Source: Jaapia argillacea MUCL 33604
Lineage: Eukaryota > Basidiomycota > Agaricomycetes > Jaapiales > Jaapiaceae
DNA length: 64,000 nt
Assembly: GCA_000697665.1 (NCBI GenBank)
Contig: KL197745.1
Location: forward strand, 44,442 to 108,441
Reading direction: 5' to 3'
Made by a program: the position numbers and the translations under genes
Shown here: piece after piece, positions 34,701 through 45,660 of the stretch
How positions within the stretch are numbered: the stretch's first letter is position 1
Layout: each line of letters starts with the position of its first letter
Notes under the pieces: model-generated
Told to the model about the DNA's origin: nothing
Databases searched by the model: none
What the model saw: only the letters and a program-made list of their open reading frames with translations

Positions 34701-36125
34701 ATGGCTCCTAAACTTTGAAACCTGATCAATAGAGCATTTCCCAGGCTGTTATAGAACGAAGGCTTCTCTGAATTCTCATTTAAAGTTAAATCAACTGCTT
34801 GAGATTTCAACAATATAGCATTTTGAATATCATCAATATCTCCTTGAATTTCAAATCTAGATTGAAGAGAGACTCCAAGATTATTAAGCCTCCCAGGCTT
34901 ATCTAAGTCACCATCAGATGTTAGCTGAACAGCTTTAGTCTTATTCACAATGGCAGCATTTAAATCAGCCAAATTTCCCAATCTACGAAACTTTGATTGA
35001 AACATATTCCCAAGGTTTGTAAGTAGTGAAGGCATAGTTTTATCATCCTCAAAAGTATTCTTCACTGCATGCAGTTGGTGTATGATTGCAGCCTCAAGGT
35101 CCACTAGATTTCCCAACATCTCAAACCGCTCCTTTAAAGCAAGCCCAAGATTATTCTCTCTCCCAACAAAATTTGAATCAGAAATAGATGACAACATGAG
35201 ACCCATGCCAAGCAAAGCAATTGACTTCTCCAATGGAAGAAGCTTTCCGTTAGTATGAAAATGATCCAAGTGCTGTAATCCTAACCCACAACACATCTCA
35301 ATATCTACAGGTGCAATCTCAAGATGATAGACCAGGTTGTCATCATCAACAATAACAGCACAACGGTGGGGCATCAATGCATTGAATACATTAAGAATCT
35401 GAGCCTCCTTATCCTTCACCTGGATTGCAGATGAAGCGAAGTTGCTGTGTGTAGCATCGAGAATAGACTCCTCCCAAAGAGGGTCAAGCCAGTCAAACAT
35501 TGTGGACCTTACTTGCTGAAAGAAGATTCCTTTCAACACACCATTAACATCACCATATCGCTTCCCATCGAGAACCTGAAGTGTGAGCAGATTCACCAGG
35601 AGAAAGAGGTGGTGAAATGGGGTGGAGGCGACCGATGACATATCAAGAGCTTCGGCGCGAACAGAGCCTGGCAAGCGCATTTGCAGAACAGCTTCCTGTC
35701 CTGCAAGCTGCTCGGAGGGCGGAGATTGGCCTGAAAACACACATCTGTCAACGTTCGTCCCGTGTCTAGCTGGAATACATACCGGAACCCAACTGATCAG
35801 GCTCGCGTTCACCAGGGCCTGTCGCAGCATCATGGTGAACCGCAGGAGTCGGAGGCCTCTGCTGGTCCGGATCGCCGCGATCTGAGTGGATATTAGGGAT
35901 GAAGTACACATGGACGAGTAGCAGACACGCACCGTTTTCCATTATATCCAGATCTTTCAAATCGCTCGGATTGAATATGAGATGTGCAAGTTCGGTGGTG
36001 GTGGATGCAAGAGAAGTGGTGATGCGCAACTTGCCGAAGTGGCGTTTGTCCCAGCGACGCACCAACGCTGGGCATGACTTGGAGGTTCTGATCTCTTGCA
36101 CCTGTTCGCCTGGATATTGAGCCAC
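31763..36125 (-). CDS. TPR-CHAT protein (caspase-like protease with TPR array)
   Basis: Exons 36125-35933, 35881-35783 and 35730-31763 join in frame (1,420 codons including the stop). After a poorly conserved N-terminus come about 13 tetratricopeptide-like units of roughly 50 residues with a repeated LG..L..RF..LG pattern. The C-terminal CHAT domain carries both expected catalytic residues: the histidine in FACHG (about residue 1286) and the cysteine in FLSACET (about 1327), followed by GGLLLAGFKSIIATLW. CHAT domains are caspase-fold (clan CD) cysteine peptidases; TPR-CHAT proteins are expanded in basidiomycetes and in bacteria include the protease partner of type III-E CRISPR effectors. A role in fungal self/non-self or stress-induced death is inference. 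No ATG starts the 36125 frame. The first in-frame ATG is at 35942 (about 1,358 residues), so the start is unresolved. Codon use is AT-rich downstream of about 35450 but not in the 5' exons. Confidence 0.88.
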
Positions 36126-36129
36126 TCAT

Positions 36130-38233
36130 ATCACCGGTCGCGATCCACTAAGCCTCGCCGTTGATCTCGCCAAGGGACACACGACATTCACCATCGCGCT
36201 CTGACCCAACCTCACTTGGAGCTTCTCCGCCATTCACCACACTTAGTTTTGGACGAAATCCAGCCATAGATCCATTATTCGAGTCTTACAACTCCCGGCC
36301 TTCGGTCGAGGATTCTAGAAATTGCAGCATGGGAGGCGGTCCATGGATTCTCTGAAGGTGGAGATGTCGTTGACGAATCAGCCGGAGTTGCAAGGGTAGC
36401 AACTGTCGCATTCTGGTGAGTGTGGCCGACTTTTCTACGTCTGCATACCGAACCCTCCCTTTTCTTCAGTTCTTCTAGGCGGTCTCGCGAGAGCGCCAAA
36501 GGCTTTGACATCCACGTACGCTCATCCATCCTCGAATCGTTTCGACAGCCTCTTTCTAGCGCGCTCACACTTCCCCTTCGTACTCTTTTCACCTGGCCGA
36601 CAGGCGCTGTTGGTGGGAGTCCGGAAAACCTCTCGATGTCGCAAGGCGAATTCAATCGTGCTAACCCAACAACATACCCCGACCACCAGTTCAACACAAC
36701 AAGAACAACAATGAATCGAAACAACGGGGAACCCCACAATACGTCCTACCTCAAGTCTACGTCGAGATTGGACATCGGGATGGTGTAGTTGAACACGGGC
36801 GGTAGGGAGGTAGATTCAATATTCTGATGCTGATGCGACGGTTGTATATGCGCATCTCTCAGTGGTGGTTCCGTCAGGCAGGTGGGAGGCGATGAAGGGC
36901 AAACGGTAGTAGAGCACAAACATTGTAGTGGGTTCGAGGAAATACAAATGGTGGCGGGCTATACTTGACTGCCTTGCGTTGATTTCCGTTGGCAAAATGA
37001 ACAGGATTCGCCGCCCAGTTGACCCAGCAGCGACACCATCGCTTTCTCTCCAGTCGATCGAGCCCATGAGATTTCAGGGTTTAACTAAACGTTTGCTAGT
37101 TCAGATATGAATGGTAACGAGGAACGGAGACTGAGGGAACCACTTACGCTTCGATTCGCTTGGGAGTGGTGATGCTAAACCAGAAGATTTTACCACAGAC
37201 ATCGGCGGGACATATGATAACGAGGACATGTGAACAAGATATCCCGAAGGAAACGGACCTTCATTCCCGACCAACTCCCAAACCTGATAGCTGGTCACCA
37301 AGGCGAACCAAATGACCTCCTCCAGACCGCAGCTCCTGTGGCTGTAGATGACGAAGATGATATCTCCCTGGCTCGCTTGGCCTCATCCATATCCTCCATA
37401 CGGATGGCATTGAGGAAGGACTTGACACCATTTATCTCCGCGCAGCTCTGCGAATGGGTTCGCAGCGATGTTCACTTCGACGTAGGACGTCCTGGGTGAG
37501 GGAGTGGGTCCGACATTCTGCGCGTAATCGCCCTAAATCTGCACAATAAGTCGACGTGGGCTGATAGGGATTCAGGAAAAGTCGGCCCCCTGTACCTACC
37601 TGGCTGAAGAGCCCAACAAAGGTTTTCGCAGCCGAGGCTGCGAAGCACTTCGCTCATAATCACCAGTCGCGGGGGGGTTGGTGGGGAGTACGACAATTGA
37701 CTGAATCATTGGTTGATGGTGATACCGTCCCGTATTTCATCCCGGCATTGTCGTGGAAGAGGATGTCGGAGTTAAACCCAGAGTAAACGAAACAAACCAG
37801 ATGCGACATCCGAGTTCTGGAAGGCGGGAGACAAACGGGAGATGCAGGCGAGCCACACTATTAATCTGTTGTCCGTTGTCTTCGAGGTGCCCAAGAGATG
37901 CCCTGGAGATAGAAAGTCGCAATATCGAAAGTACCAGAGAAAAGCAAATTGGAGAATATTATCAAGTTCGTTGAATGGATTTCGATGGTCCTGGCGTATA
38001 TTCACTGGGGTAGCTGCCTCGTGACGGACACCAACGTAGTACATCCTGAACGCGACGACGACGAATGATGCTATCGATCCATGACGTCGTACACTGGCAC
38101 CAAGATGGCAGAAGGAGAAATGAACTTCATCGCGACTTGACTCGCGGCGCCGAGGCCCGACGTTCGCAGGTCTCCCTCTCTCCACGCCATCAAGTTCCAC
38201 AATTCACGATTGTTCATCCTCATCACCTACAGT
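36130..38233. other. Gene-poor stretch, possible decayed genes
   Basis: Frames of 60-154 codons occur on both strands (for example minus 36275-36739 with a hydrophobic start, and minus 37772-38200), but no domain, splice chain or paralogue supports any of them. The left end contains the upstream region of the TPR-CHAT gene and the right end the promoter of the F-box gene. Confidence 0.4.
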
Positions 38234-39286
38234 ATGGACGACCCTCTCTCCGCTGTGTCCCGTTGTCCTCCAGAGCTTTGGTGCAAGATCATCTCCTTCG
38301 TTTACAAGAACCGGTCATTTCTCAATACTGCCGCCCTTTCCCTTGTCTCCAAGTCTTTTAAAGAGTTATCCGAGCCAATTCGTATGCAAACTATCCACTT
38401 GTCTCTTCCGGTTACCTCTCGCGATCGACTCGATCAGTTCTTGATGGCGCTCCAAGGAGGAACTCGACCAACGACGACCAATAACTACCGCAGCGTTCAG
38501 AATCTTTTCTTGCATCTCCATAACCCAAGTGACCCCACAACCCGATTCCACTCTGATGGTTTTGCAGAAGGGTTTGAAGATGGAGTAGTCGATATGCTGA
38601 ACCTCCTATCGCCAGCCCTGACCAAGCTAGCAATCTTCCTTGGCCCCAATACATCTCTCCCGCGTTTACGCCACCCACACACCACAGGATTCTACGCTTC
38701 GATCAATCCAAACCCCAGGACAAATGTAAATCTGGCGCACTTGCAAGATCTGTCATTCCACATTTCGGTCGCAAATCCCGCGTCGCAAACTCACCCTTAC
38801 ATGCCCATCTTCCCCTCTCTCCGTCGTCTCACACTGTCCTACGGTGACACAATCCAGGAAGAATTTCTAGCCAATGCCATATTATACGACATATTCGAAT
38901 TTGCTCCGCTACTCGTGCGCCTGCGCTTGATAGCCAGGAAGGGATCGTTACCGCAGCCCGACGTGTTGGCAAAGGTCTTAGGTCTAGAAGACCCGTCGGA
39001 GGATGTGGGATCGACGGATCGTGTGAGAGACGATGAGTTAGTCCTTCCGGAGACCCTGGAGGAGCTCTATCTCGGCTGGATAGACTCGGAGCCCCAGTGG
39101 TTTCTGGGCCTTGCTATCACAGATCCAGTGTCAGCTGACGGTTGGACGTTTGAAGACCTTCTCAATCCAGAAAGTCACGGAACCGGGAAGATAAAGGTAG
39201 TCGTTGAGCACCTCAGACACCTCCGAAACTCGCGTGGAGCACCGTTCTCGTTGAAGCAAGCGCTCAATGAGTTTTTGGGTGAGTAG
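38234..39286 (+). CDS. F-box domain protein
   Basis: A single uninterrupted exon of 350 codons. The N-terminus CPPELWCKIISFVYKNRSFL, followed by NTAALSLVSKSFKEL, is a canonical F-box, expected to bind Skp1 in an SCF ubiquitin ligase. The rest contains leucine-rich segments (LTKLAIFLG, LRRLTLSYG, LEELYLGW) suggestive of an irregular LRR-type substrate-binding region. The ATG at 38234 is chosen because it immediately precedes the F-box; the frame extends eight codons further upstream without changing the protein meaningfully. It is not closely related to the broken F-box genes at 6.3-10.4 and 17.8-19.4 kb. It lies between the TPR-CHAT region and the X array. No lesion is visible. Confidence 0.88.
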   Translation: MDDPLSAVSRCPPELWCKIISFVYKNRSFLNTAALSLVSKSFKELSEPIRMQTIHLSLPVTSRDRLDQFLMALQGGTRPTTTNNYRSVQNLFLHLHNPSDPTTRFHSDGFAEGFEDGVVDMLNLLSPALTKLAIFLGPNTSLPRLRHPHTTGFYASINPNPRTNVNLAHLQDLSFHISVANPASQTHPYMPIFPSLRRLTLSYGDTIQEEFLANAILYDIFEFAPLLVRLRLIARKGSLPQPDVLAKVLGLEDPSEDVGSTDRVRDDELVLPETLEELYLGWIDSEPQWFLGLAITDPVSADGWTFEDLLNPESHGTGKIKVVVEHLRHLRNSRGAPFSLKQALNEFLGE

Positions 39287-39918
39287 GTTGATGTCGGGAA
39301 GGAACTGGTTTGTCGTCGAGTCATCCGGTGAGTTGTTCACGTCAACGACGTGGCTCGACCCACTAATCTTCCCTTCCCCCTCTTGCTCTTCCAGCCCCGT
39401 TATAGTCATTCAGCAATCAGCTTTTCATCTCTCTGTCGTCGACCGGTTTATTCCTCGGTTTTCAGTATTCTCAGCGACAAAAACCGGTCTGTATGCTCGC
39501 TTTTGAGGTTGAAGGACATGTTCTCCGTTTCAGGTAACCCCTGAACATTACTCTTCGAAAGTATATTCCGTGTAAAGAAGTTTTGTAGCACTTGAAGTTC
39601 ATTTAATCGTACATTTGCCATATGCGGAGGCGGCAGGGCGAGGACCGTCCAAGGTGCATCCGGAATCTGCTCGCAAACACCCATAGTCTCGCTAAAGGCG
39701 GATCAACATATACGCCAGCGTTGGTAATGGTACATGTCGGTATTCGACTGAGGAGGACCAAGCAGTGACATTCCGCGACGTCCACGTCGGCGGTTAAGGG
39801 TCTAGGAAAGGAGGCTTGATTGAAGTAGGTATAAGGTAGTGTCGGGTACAAGATTCGGTAGCCCAGAGCATGTTAAAAAGCATAGTAGCAAAGAAATGGT
39901 AAACGGCGCCACTTGAGA
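39287..39918. other. 3' flank of X1, partly shared with other units
   Basis: No gene was seen. Around 39690-39780 the sequence (CTCGCTAAAGG..ATCAACATATA) resembles the 3' flanks of X2 and X5 near 43820 and 54930, which shows that the duplicated unit extends past the stop codon. Confidence 0.5.
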
Positions 39919-41451
39919 TTATCGTTGTTGCACTACAAGTGGAAGATGCTTCGACTTTCGTCGAGTCAAACCCAACGCCGACTGGATTCTCTGTTGAACC
40001 TTCGTCATGAATCGACCAGGTCCATGTGGCGTCTGCCCAACTAATTCCAAAGCACTTAGCAACTGAGGGTAAAAAAGAAGGAAGGGCGTACGAAGTGTTT
40101 CGGGAGCGATGCCTTCAGACCGGGGAAGCGAGCAGGAGCTCGACGTCGGCGTCGAGAGGGAGAGTTTGTTGACAATAGGGCGCAGCCGCTCTCGAGTATA
40201 AGTAAAAGCTCGCAAAAGGTTGAAAACTAACAAACGGGTTCGGGGATTAGAAGATATGTAAGGTAGACAGGAGCATAACGTACGATTTCTCTTCGGCGAC
40301 GGCTTCCGGTCTGAAAATACATAAGTTTGTCTTTCTCGACGCACCTAGCATGCGAAGAACATACTGAGTTCCGGGGGTGAATGAACGGCAGGGTGTGAGT
40401 TAGCAGCAAGCATTCGCTCCTGCTCTTCCTTCATTTCCCGTGCCCAAACGGCCTCCTCCTCAGCTTCCAGAGCTTCCTTGCGTTCCACGAATCCTTGAGC
40501 CAGCCTAATGAAGGAGAATCATCGACTATAGACACGATGCGAAAGGGAAGAATGGAAATCACTTTCGGAGTGCTTTCTCCTCTTCAAAGAACTCTAGAGG
40601 ATCAAGGAGAGAAGATACCTCGGACAGGTCATAAGTCATATCGACAATGACAGAGTCAGAAGGTTCAGCACACATGGTACCCAGAAGAAAGTTTGTGAAC
40701 TCCTCGTGACTTCCTTGACTTGATGCGACATCTTCGATATCCTCGCACTCAGCCTGTCCATGAACGAGAGTGGGATCCAGAAGATCGCGCTCTCCATCAG
40801 CCACCGGGTTTTCTTCTACCAACATCCTAGCTTGATCTTCATTCCGAAATTCTCTGTGGCGTGCAACTTCAGGAAATAGCATGACACCGCGGATCTTCGC
40901 ATCTTCGAATTCTGCAGGTAGGACTCGTACGTCGACGTACGACGTGGAGTGCAAGTAGCAGTTCTCCCAGGGAAGTGGCTCTCGTAGCCTGATGGGTTTC
41001 CGACCAGAGGGGTGTTCAGTAGTTGGCCAAAGAGGAGTACACATGCTCGACTCGCGACCATTTTTAATGCATGGCGAGGGGAGATCTTGAGCGATAAAAT
41101 ATATCCGACATTTCGTGAAAGGGTTGTTGTCTGATGGTAGACTATATGTCTACCAAATGCAATGTGAATCTATTCGTCAAGTAGAAATGCTATTGATCGT
41201 ACCCGCTCGACGAAGCCTACAAAAAACCTCCGTGGGAGACTGTCTGTGTTGAGCGCGTCGCTCACATCTTGTCCGAACAGATAGTCAACGGTTGCGGTGG
41301 GATTGGTAGAGAACACCACAATAGAGTGCATGCGTGGACTGTCGGTGACACAGTCCCATACCTCATCCGGATGCCTGTCGTCGATGGAGGAGATGTCCGA
41401 GTCGGAGAATGCACCAGCAGAAACAACCGAAGCTCGGTCAGATTCAGGCAT
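39919..41451 (-). CDS. Family X copy 1, unknown function
   Basis: Six exons by comparison with the other copies. Exon 1 starts MPESDRASVVS, contains RHPDEVWD and ends near GFVERV. Exon 2 holds the best conserved core (PSGRKPIRLREPLPWENCYL and DVRVLPAEF) and ends FFEEEKALRK. Exon 3 encodes an acidic predicted helix (EALEAEEEAVWAREMKEEQE). A 27-nt microexon and a Ser-rich exon with ITYTRERL-like sequence follow. The last exon ends with a basic tail (SALGLTRRKSKHLPLVVQQR). All junctions have canonical splice motifs. I do not recognise the family. The helix suggests protein-protein contacts, and the basic tail suggests a membrane- or nucleus-directing signal; both are inference. The copy appears intact. 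A remnant of a Y-type promoter lies upstream at 42190-42421. Confidence 0.75.
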
Positions 41452-41576
41452 TGCAAGTAGGAAGGAGGAAATGCTGTTGGAAAAGTTGAGGGGAGATGGG
41501 AAATGGTATCAAGTGCCACTGAGAGAAGGGCATCTTATCCTGGTGGTTGTTATCGAAATGGGCAGAGAATAAGAGT

Positions 41577-41599
41577 AGAGAATAAGAGCAGAACAATTG
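41577..41599 (-). promoter_or_regulatory. Conserved X upstream element, copy 1
   Basis: GAGAATAAGAGCAGAACAAT-type motif (plus-strand reading) 126 bp upstream of the X1 ATG. It is the best conserved block upstream of all six X genes and is immediately preceded here by a partial second GAGAATAAGAG. Confidence 0.6.
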
Positions 41600-42421
41600 T
41601 ACTTCCCCGACTCAAAGGAGGGTTCTGGCGAAGGGAAATGAACACGTTCAATACAAAAGAGCAGACATTGTGACAGTCACCTCGCGTCATAGTTTCCTCA
41701 TTGGCTTGAGAGTGTTTTTTTGAGTCGTCGAAGCTGGTCAGCGTCGTGCAGTAACCGACAGTCGACGTCGAGACACTGGATGTGCCAAACAATACTTTTC
41801 ACTTCTTGCTGGTCAGCCCAGAGTGTGTGATGAGAATGTTTGTCGTCTGCACTTACTTCGTCACTCTCTGTCACCCTCGGACCGGCTTTGGCGCTACTTC
41901 ACGTCATCACTCATCTTTCCCTGGATCGTCCTGCCCCATCTTTCGTCCGACCATTGAAACCACAACTCGTTATTTCCGCAAGCAATGGCCGCGCCGCCAT
42001 CCGCCGACGAATTGCAAACAGACTTTGTAGCGATCGTCGACTGACAGCTGTGAGGGTACATACATCTTCGCTTGTTCGTGTATAATAACACTGTGAACTA
42101 CTCATTTTCTTTCGCAATCCAACCCCTTGAAACCGTGATAACACCACACGAACTCGCCATGAGTCGGGGATGGGTGCTCGCCGCCGCTACGATAATGGCG
42201 AAGGGCGTGAGAGGGGCGTTGCAGGTCCACGCATTTGTGACTGCCAGTCACTTCGCGTTCGCAGGGGAGCACAAGGAGAGCATCTTCCGTTCGTCCCTAC
42301 AAAACTCAACAAAGGGTGAATATGTCTCCCTTGTTCTCCCTACTTATTGTCTGGACCGTAGTGATTTGCATATTATTCCCTGGACGGACTCGACAAGAAG
42401 CCGAGTTTTCGACCCATTTGT
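41600..42421. other. Upstream of X1 with remnant of a Y promoter
   Basis: No gene was seen. Sequence at 42190-42421 (including CTACAAAACTCAACAA and GAGTTTTCGACC words) aligns with the region upstream of Y1 (49380-49600) and Y2. An X-Y divergent pair therefore probably once existed here, and the Y gene has been replaced by the psi-DUF455 block that starts at about 42422. Confidence 0.55.
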
Positions 42422-43800
42422 TTCTGTGTCATGTACGATCCTGGGAGTGTTATGAACTGTCTTTCCCTGCTCTAATCGGATGACCAGACTGTGGAGCTGA
42501 GGCCGGTGTCGGAGGGTCCGTCGCGCCCTTCCATTTTTTAGTCGATCTATTCAATCTTGCTGCATTGGCAGATTTTACTGACCCCCACCATCTCCAACGC
42601 AACCGTTGCTACTTCGAAAAGTACCCATGATACTTAGAATGGATGAGTAACCCATATCCCCCTTGAAGCACCCGCATTGGTTGAGCGGGCGGTTCTGATC
42701 CTCAGCACCGATCCACCTCTCAAGGTATGCCCTCCAGACTTTATCTCGCACACATTCTCAACCTCCGTCTCCTTGTTCTTTCTTGATTCTGATGCACCAT
42801 TCTCAGGCGTCCCGAACGCGTTTCGCAGTCCACCACTTCCGTACCACCCAACTCTCCTCGATTGGATAATACGCAAAGAACGTACCTGATACACCGCATC
42901 GACATGAGTTGTGTATGACGAATGTCGTTGAGTTTGGAGCGGCAATGTTGGTGAGGTCGGTGAGGATGTATGCGGAGAGGCGAGGGTGAATGTAATTGAT
43001 GAGGCGAAATCGAATGTTAATGGAGAGGTGAGGCTGAAAGGAAAGCGAGACGAGAAGGCGATTGGGAAGAATCGTAGTAAAGTTCTCCCTCAAGGGAAGG
43101 GGGCCAAAGTATTTGAAAGGAGGTGTTATGATGCTCCGTGCAGTAGCGAGCATCGAACAATGGGCGTAAGTCCCTATCTTCATCTTTGTCTCACCACTTA
43201 CCCATTGCCCTCCATCTTGATAAGATCCGCCTCGCATACTTCCCCTTTTCAATTACCACATCCTGATCTCACGTCGTTGGGACATAACGGCACGATTTGG
43301 ACTTTGCCACCCAACACTCCCTCTAGCCATCTATTTCGATCTCACCAAAGCCGCTTTGGACGAAACTGGACATTTTTCGTTGCTGCGAGCGAGGTTACGC
43401 TGGGTGTATGGAAATTTGGCCCTGCATGTAGTGTCGTGGGAGAGTGCGTGGGTTACTCGGGACTCATTGGTGAGTAGGTTCGCACTGTTGCTGGTGGCTA
43501 CACCCACTGTCGGTCGAATGATGATATTGACCGATCTCTGACAGTTGCGCATTTAGTACACGAAGCCACAGTGCACATCAACTCGAAGAATTATCGACGG
43601 GTGTTTGAAGTCGTCCTCGACCAAACAAAAGCCTTATTAGCATCGAACGAAGACATCCAGAAAGCCATCGAAACAATAACGTATGACCTCGGAAAGCCAG
43701 GCTCGTCCGTGGAGCCTCTTTTCCTCCTAAACTACCTTCCGGCAGCTTCGCCCAATGGTCAGCATGGACACGTCTCCTAGAGTTTGCTCGCAAATTTCAC
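42422..43800 (+). pseudogene. Broken DUF455 copy 1
   Basis: Nearly identical to 53529-54920 and clearly derived from the DUF455 half of the gene at 60800-62896. Recognisable pieces are VARTRFAVHHF-type sequence near 42810, LPQGKG near 43090, SIEQWA near 43160, the remains of the 12-nt microexon near 43210, WDITARFG-like sequence and HFSLLRARLRWVYG near 43380, and WESAWVT. After LVHEA (about 43560) it diverges into an unrelated frame (VHINSKNYRRVFEVV). Exons lie in inconsistent frames, the microexon's 3' donor reads AT instead of GT, and the C-terminal third of DUF455 is absent, so no ferritin-like protein can be made. The left breakpoint at about 42422 is shared with the second copy. Confidence 0.8.
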
Positions 43801-44074
43801 GTCACCAAGCCTACAGTCTCCCTAAAGGGTATCAACGTATATGTCAACGTTGATGATTGTACAGTTGGTATTTGACTGCGGGAGGTGTAAGGAGTAACAT
43901 CTGGAAGTGTTAATGTTGGCGATTGGCGATTGTTTGGGTCGAGGAGCCCATGATTAAGGTCGGTATCAGTGAGTGTAGGGTACTTGGTCTGGGATCCGGA
44001 GTACAGAGCAAATACAGTACAAATAGTAGATAACTGATGAAGGGCGGACAACGATGTGGATGTGCCACCCGAGA

Positions 44075-45067
44075 TTATCGTTGTTCCACTCCAAGCGGAA
44101 CACACTTCGAATTCCGGGGAATCAGACCCAATGCGGATCGCATCTTCTGTTGCACCGTCGACATGAATCGCGTAGGCCCACGCGGCCCAGCTAAATCCTA
44201 AGGGTTAGCACTTGGAGATGGAAGAGAAGGAAAGACGCACATTTTGTGTTGGGAGTGATAACTTCCGACTGGGGGAGTGAGCTAGAGCTGGACGTCGATG
44301 GCGACAGGGAAAATTTGTTGAACATAGACCCCGGCCGCTCTCGAGTACGAGTATAAACTCGCAAAACATTGAAACCTGCCAAAGGAATTCGGTGATCAGA
44401 AGGCATTCAGGGAAGACACTGCAAGAAATAACGTACGATTTCCCTTCGGTAGCGATTTTCGCCCTTGAGATACAATAGTATATCTCCATAGGCGAAAAGA
44501 GCATGCAAAGAACGTACCTAGCTCCGTGGGTGTATCGGGGGAATGCTGTGAGTTCGCAGCAAGCATTTGCTCCTGCTCTTCCTTCATTTCCCTTGCCCAG
44601 CCGGCCTCCTCCTCAGCTTCCAGAACTGCCTTGCGTTCAATGAACTCTTGGGCCAGGCTAATCAAGGGATCGTCAACAGCTGATACAACATGAAGGGAGC
44701 GGAGGAAATCACTTTCGGATGAAAATAAATTCGACAATCCGTGTAAAAATCGTCGTGCAATGACAGACTGAAATGCTACCATTTGGACATAAATCCAAGA
44801 GCCAAGGAAAAATGTGATCCACTTTACCTCCTGGACGAATCCTACATAAGGCCTGCAGGGAAGGCTTCCCGGATTGAGCGATGCGCTCACATGTTCCCCG
44901 AGGAGAGAGTCAAGGGTGGAGGTCGGGTTAATGGAGAACACCACAATGGAGTAGATGCGTGGGCTGCGAATGACTCGGTCCCACACCTCATCCGGGTGCC
45001 TGTAGTCGATGGAGATATCAGAGTATGTTTGAGCAGAAAGAACCGAAACTCGGTCAGATTCAGACAT
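44075..45067 (-). pseudogene. Family X copy 2, internally deleted
   Basis: Exon 1 (MSESDRVSVLSAQTYSDIS...) and the 3' exons (EAEEEAGWAREMKEEQEQ; Ser-rich exon; basic end SKCVPLGVEQR) are present and very similar to copy 5. About 600 bp covering nearly all of exon 2 are missing. The junction near 44720 joins TCACTTTCGGAT to GAAAATAAATTCGAC. The deletion removes the conserved PSGRKP core, so the product, if any, would lack the central domain. The promoter element is retained. The deletion is secondary because copy 5, in the sister block, still has the segment. Confidence 0.75.
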
Positions 45068-45176
45068 TGCAAGCAGTGGCAAGGAGGAATGGTAGTTGAT
45101 GAGGTGGGAGAGAGATTGGTGATGTGATCAGCGAGAGTAAAAAATCTCATACTGCATGTTCTTATTGAAACCAGAA

Positions 45177-45198
45177 GAGAATAAGAGCAAAACAATTG
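45177..45198 (-). promoter_or_regulatory. Conserved X upstream element, copy 2
   Basis: GAGAATAAGAGCAAAACAAT lies 110 bp upstream of the X2 ATG, one mismatch from the commonest form. Confidence 0.55.
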
Positions 45199-45660
45199 AG
45201 GAAAGGCTCGGGAGCGGGAACGTTGTAAGCCAGCAGCAACTTGATCATGAACGACAGCGCTCGTCTTAGTCACAGTCACCACTGTAACGTTCCGTCATCA
45301 TTACTTACTCCAGAGAAGACCCAACTTGTGTTAATCAGATCGTCCTACTCGATTATCTCCTGGGACTAGGTTGTCTTATAAGCTCCCTAGCCTCGCTACA
45401 AGTGGATCGAGATACATGCCAAATCCGAGAATTGTAAAATTTTGGCATTCGACACCGCCGGAGTATCACGCAGTAGGCCGCCCAGTCCGTGATAATAATA
45501 TTCATGTTGGCGATTGAGGCTCGTTTGGATCGAGAAAATGTGTTGATTAAAATATGTAGAAGTTAGCTTAGAGCACATCGTTCGAAAGTCCAGAGGGTGT
45601 TAGAAGACATAGCAATCAACAAATGGTGGAAGGTCGACAAGAATGTGTACAACCGCTCAA

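Noticed and set aside
31763-35932. TPR-CHAT protein starting at 35932 as a single exon
   Set aside because: Position 35932 is the GTGCGT splice donor of exon 1. Two introns with canonical ends give a better 5' model and keep phase.
36275-36739. 154-codon minus frame with hydrophobic start as a membrane protein
   Set aside because: It has a single hydrophobic stretch, no paralogue, no splice partner, and a competing plus-strand frame of similar length.
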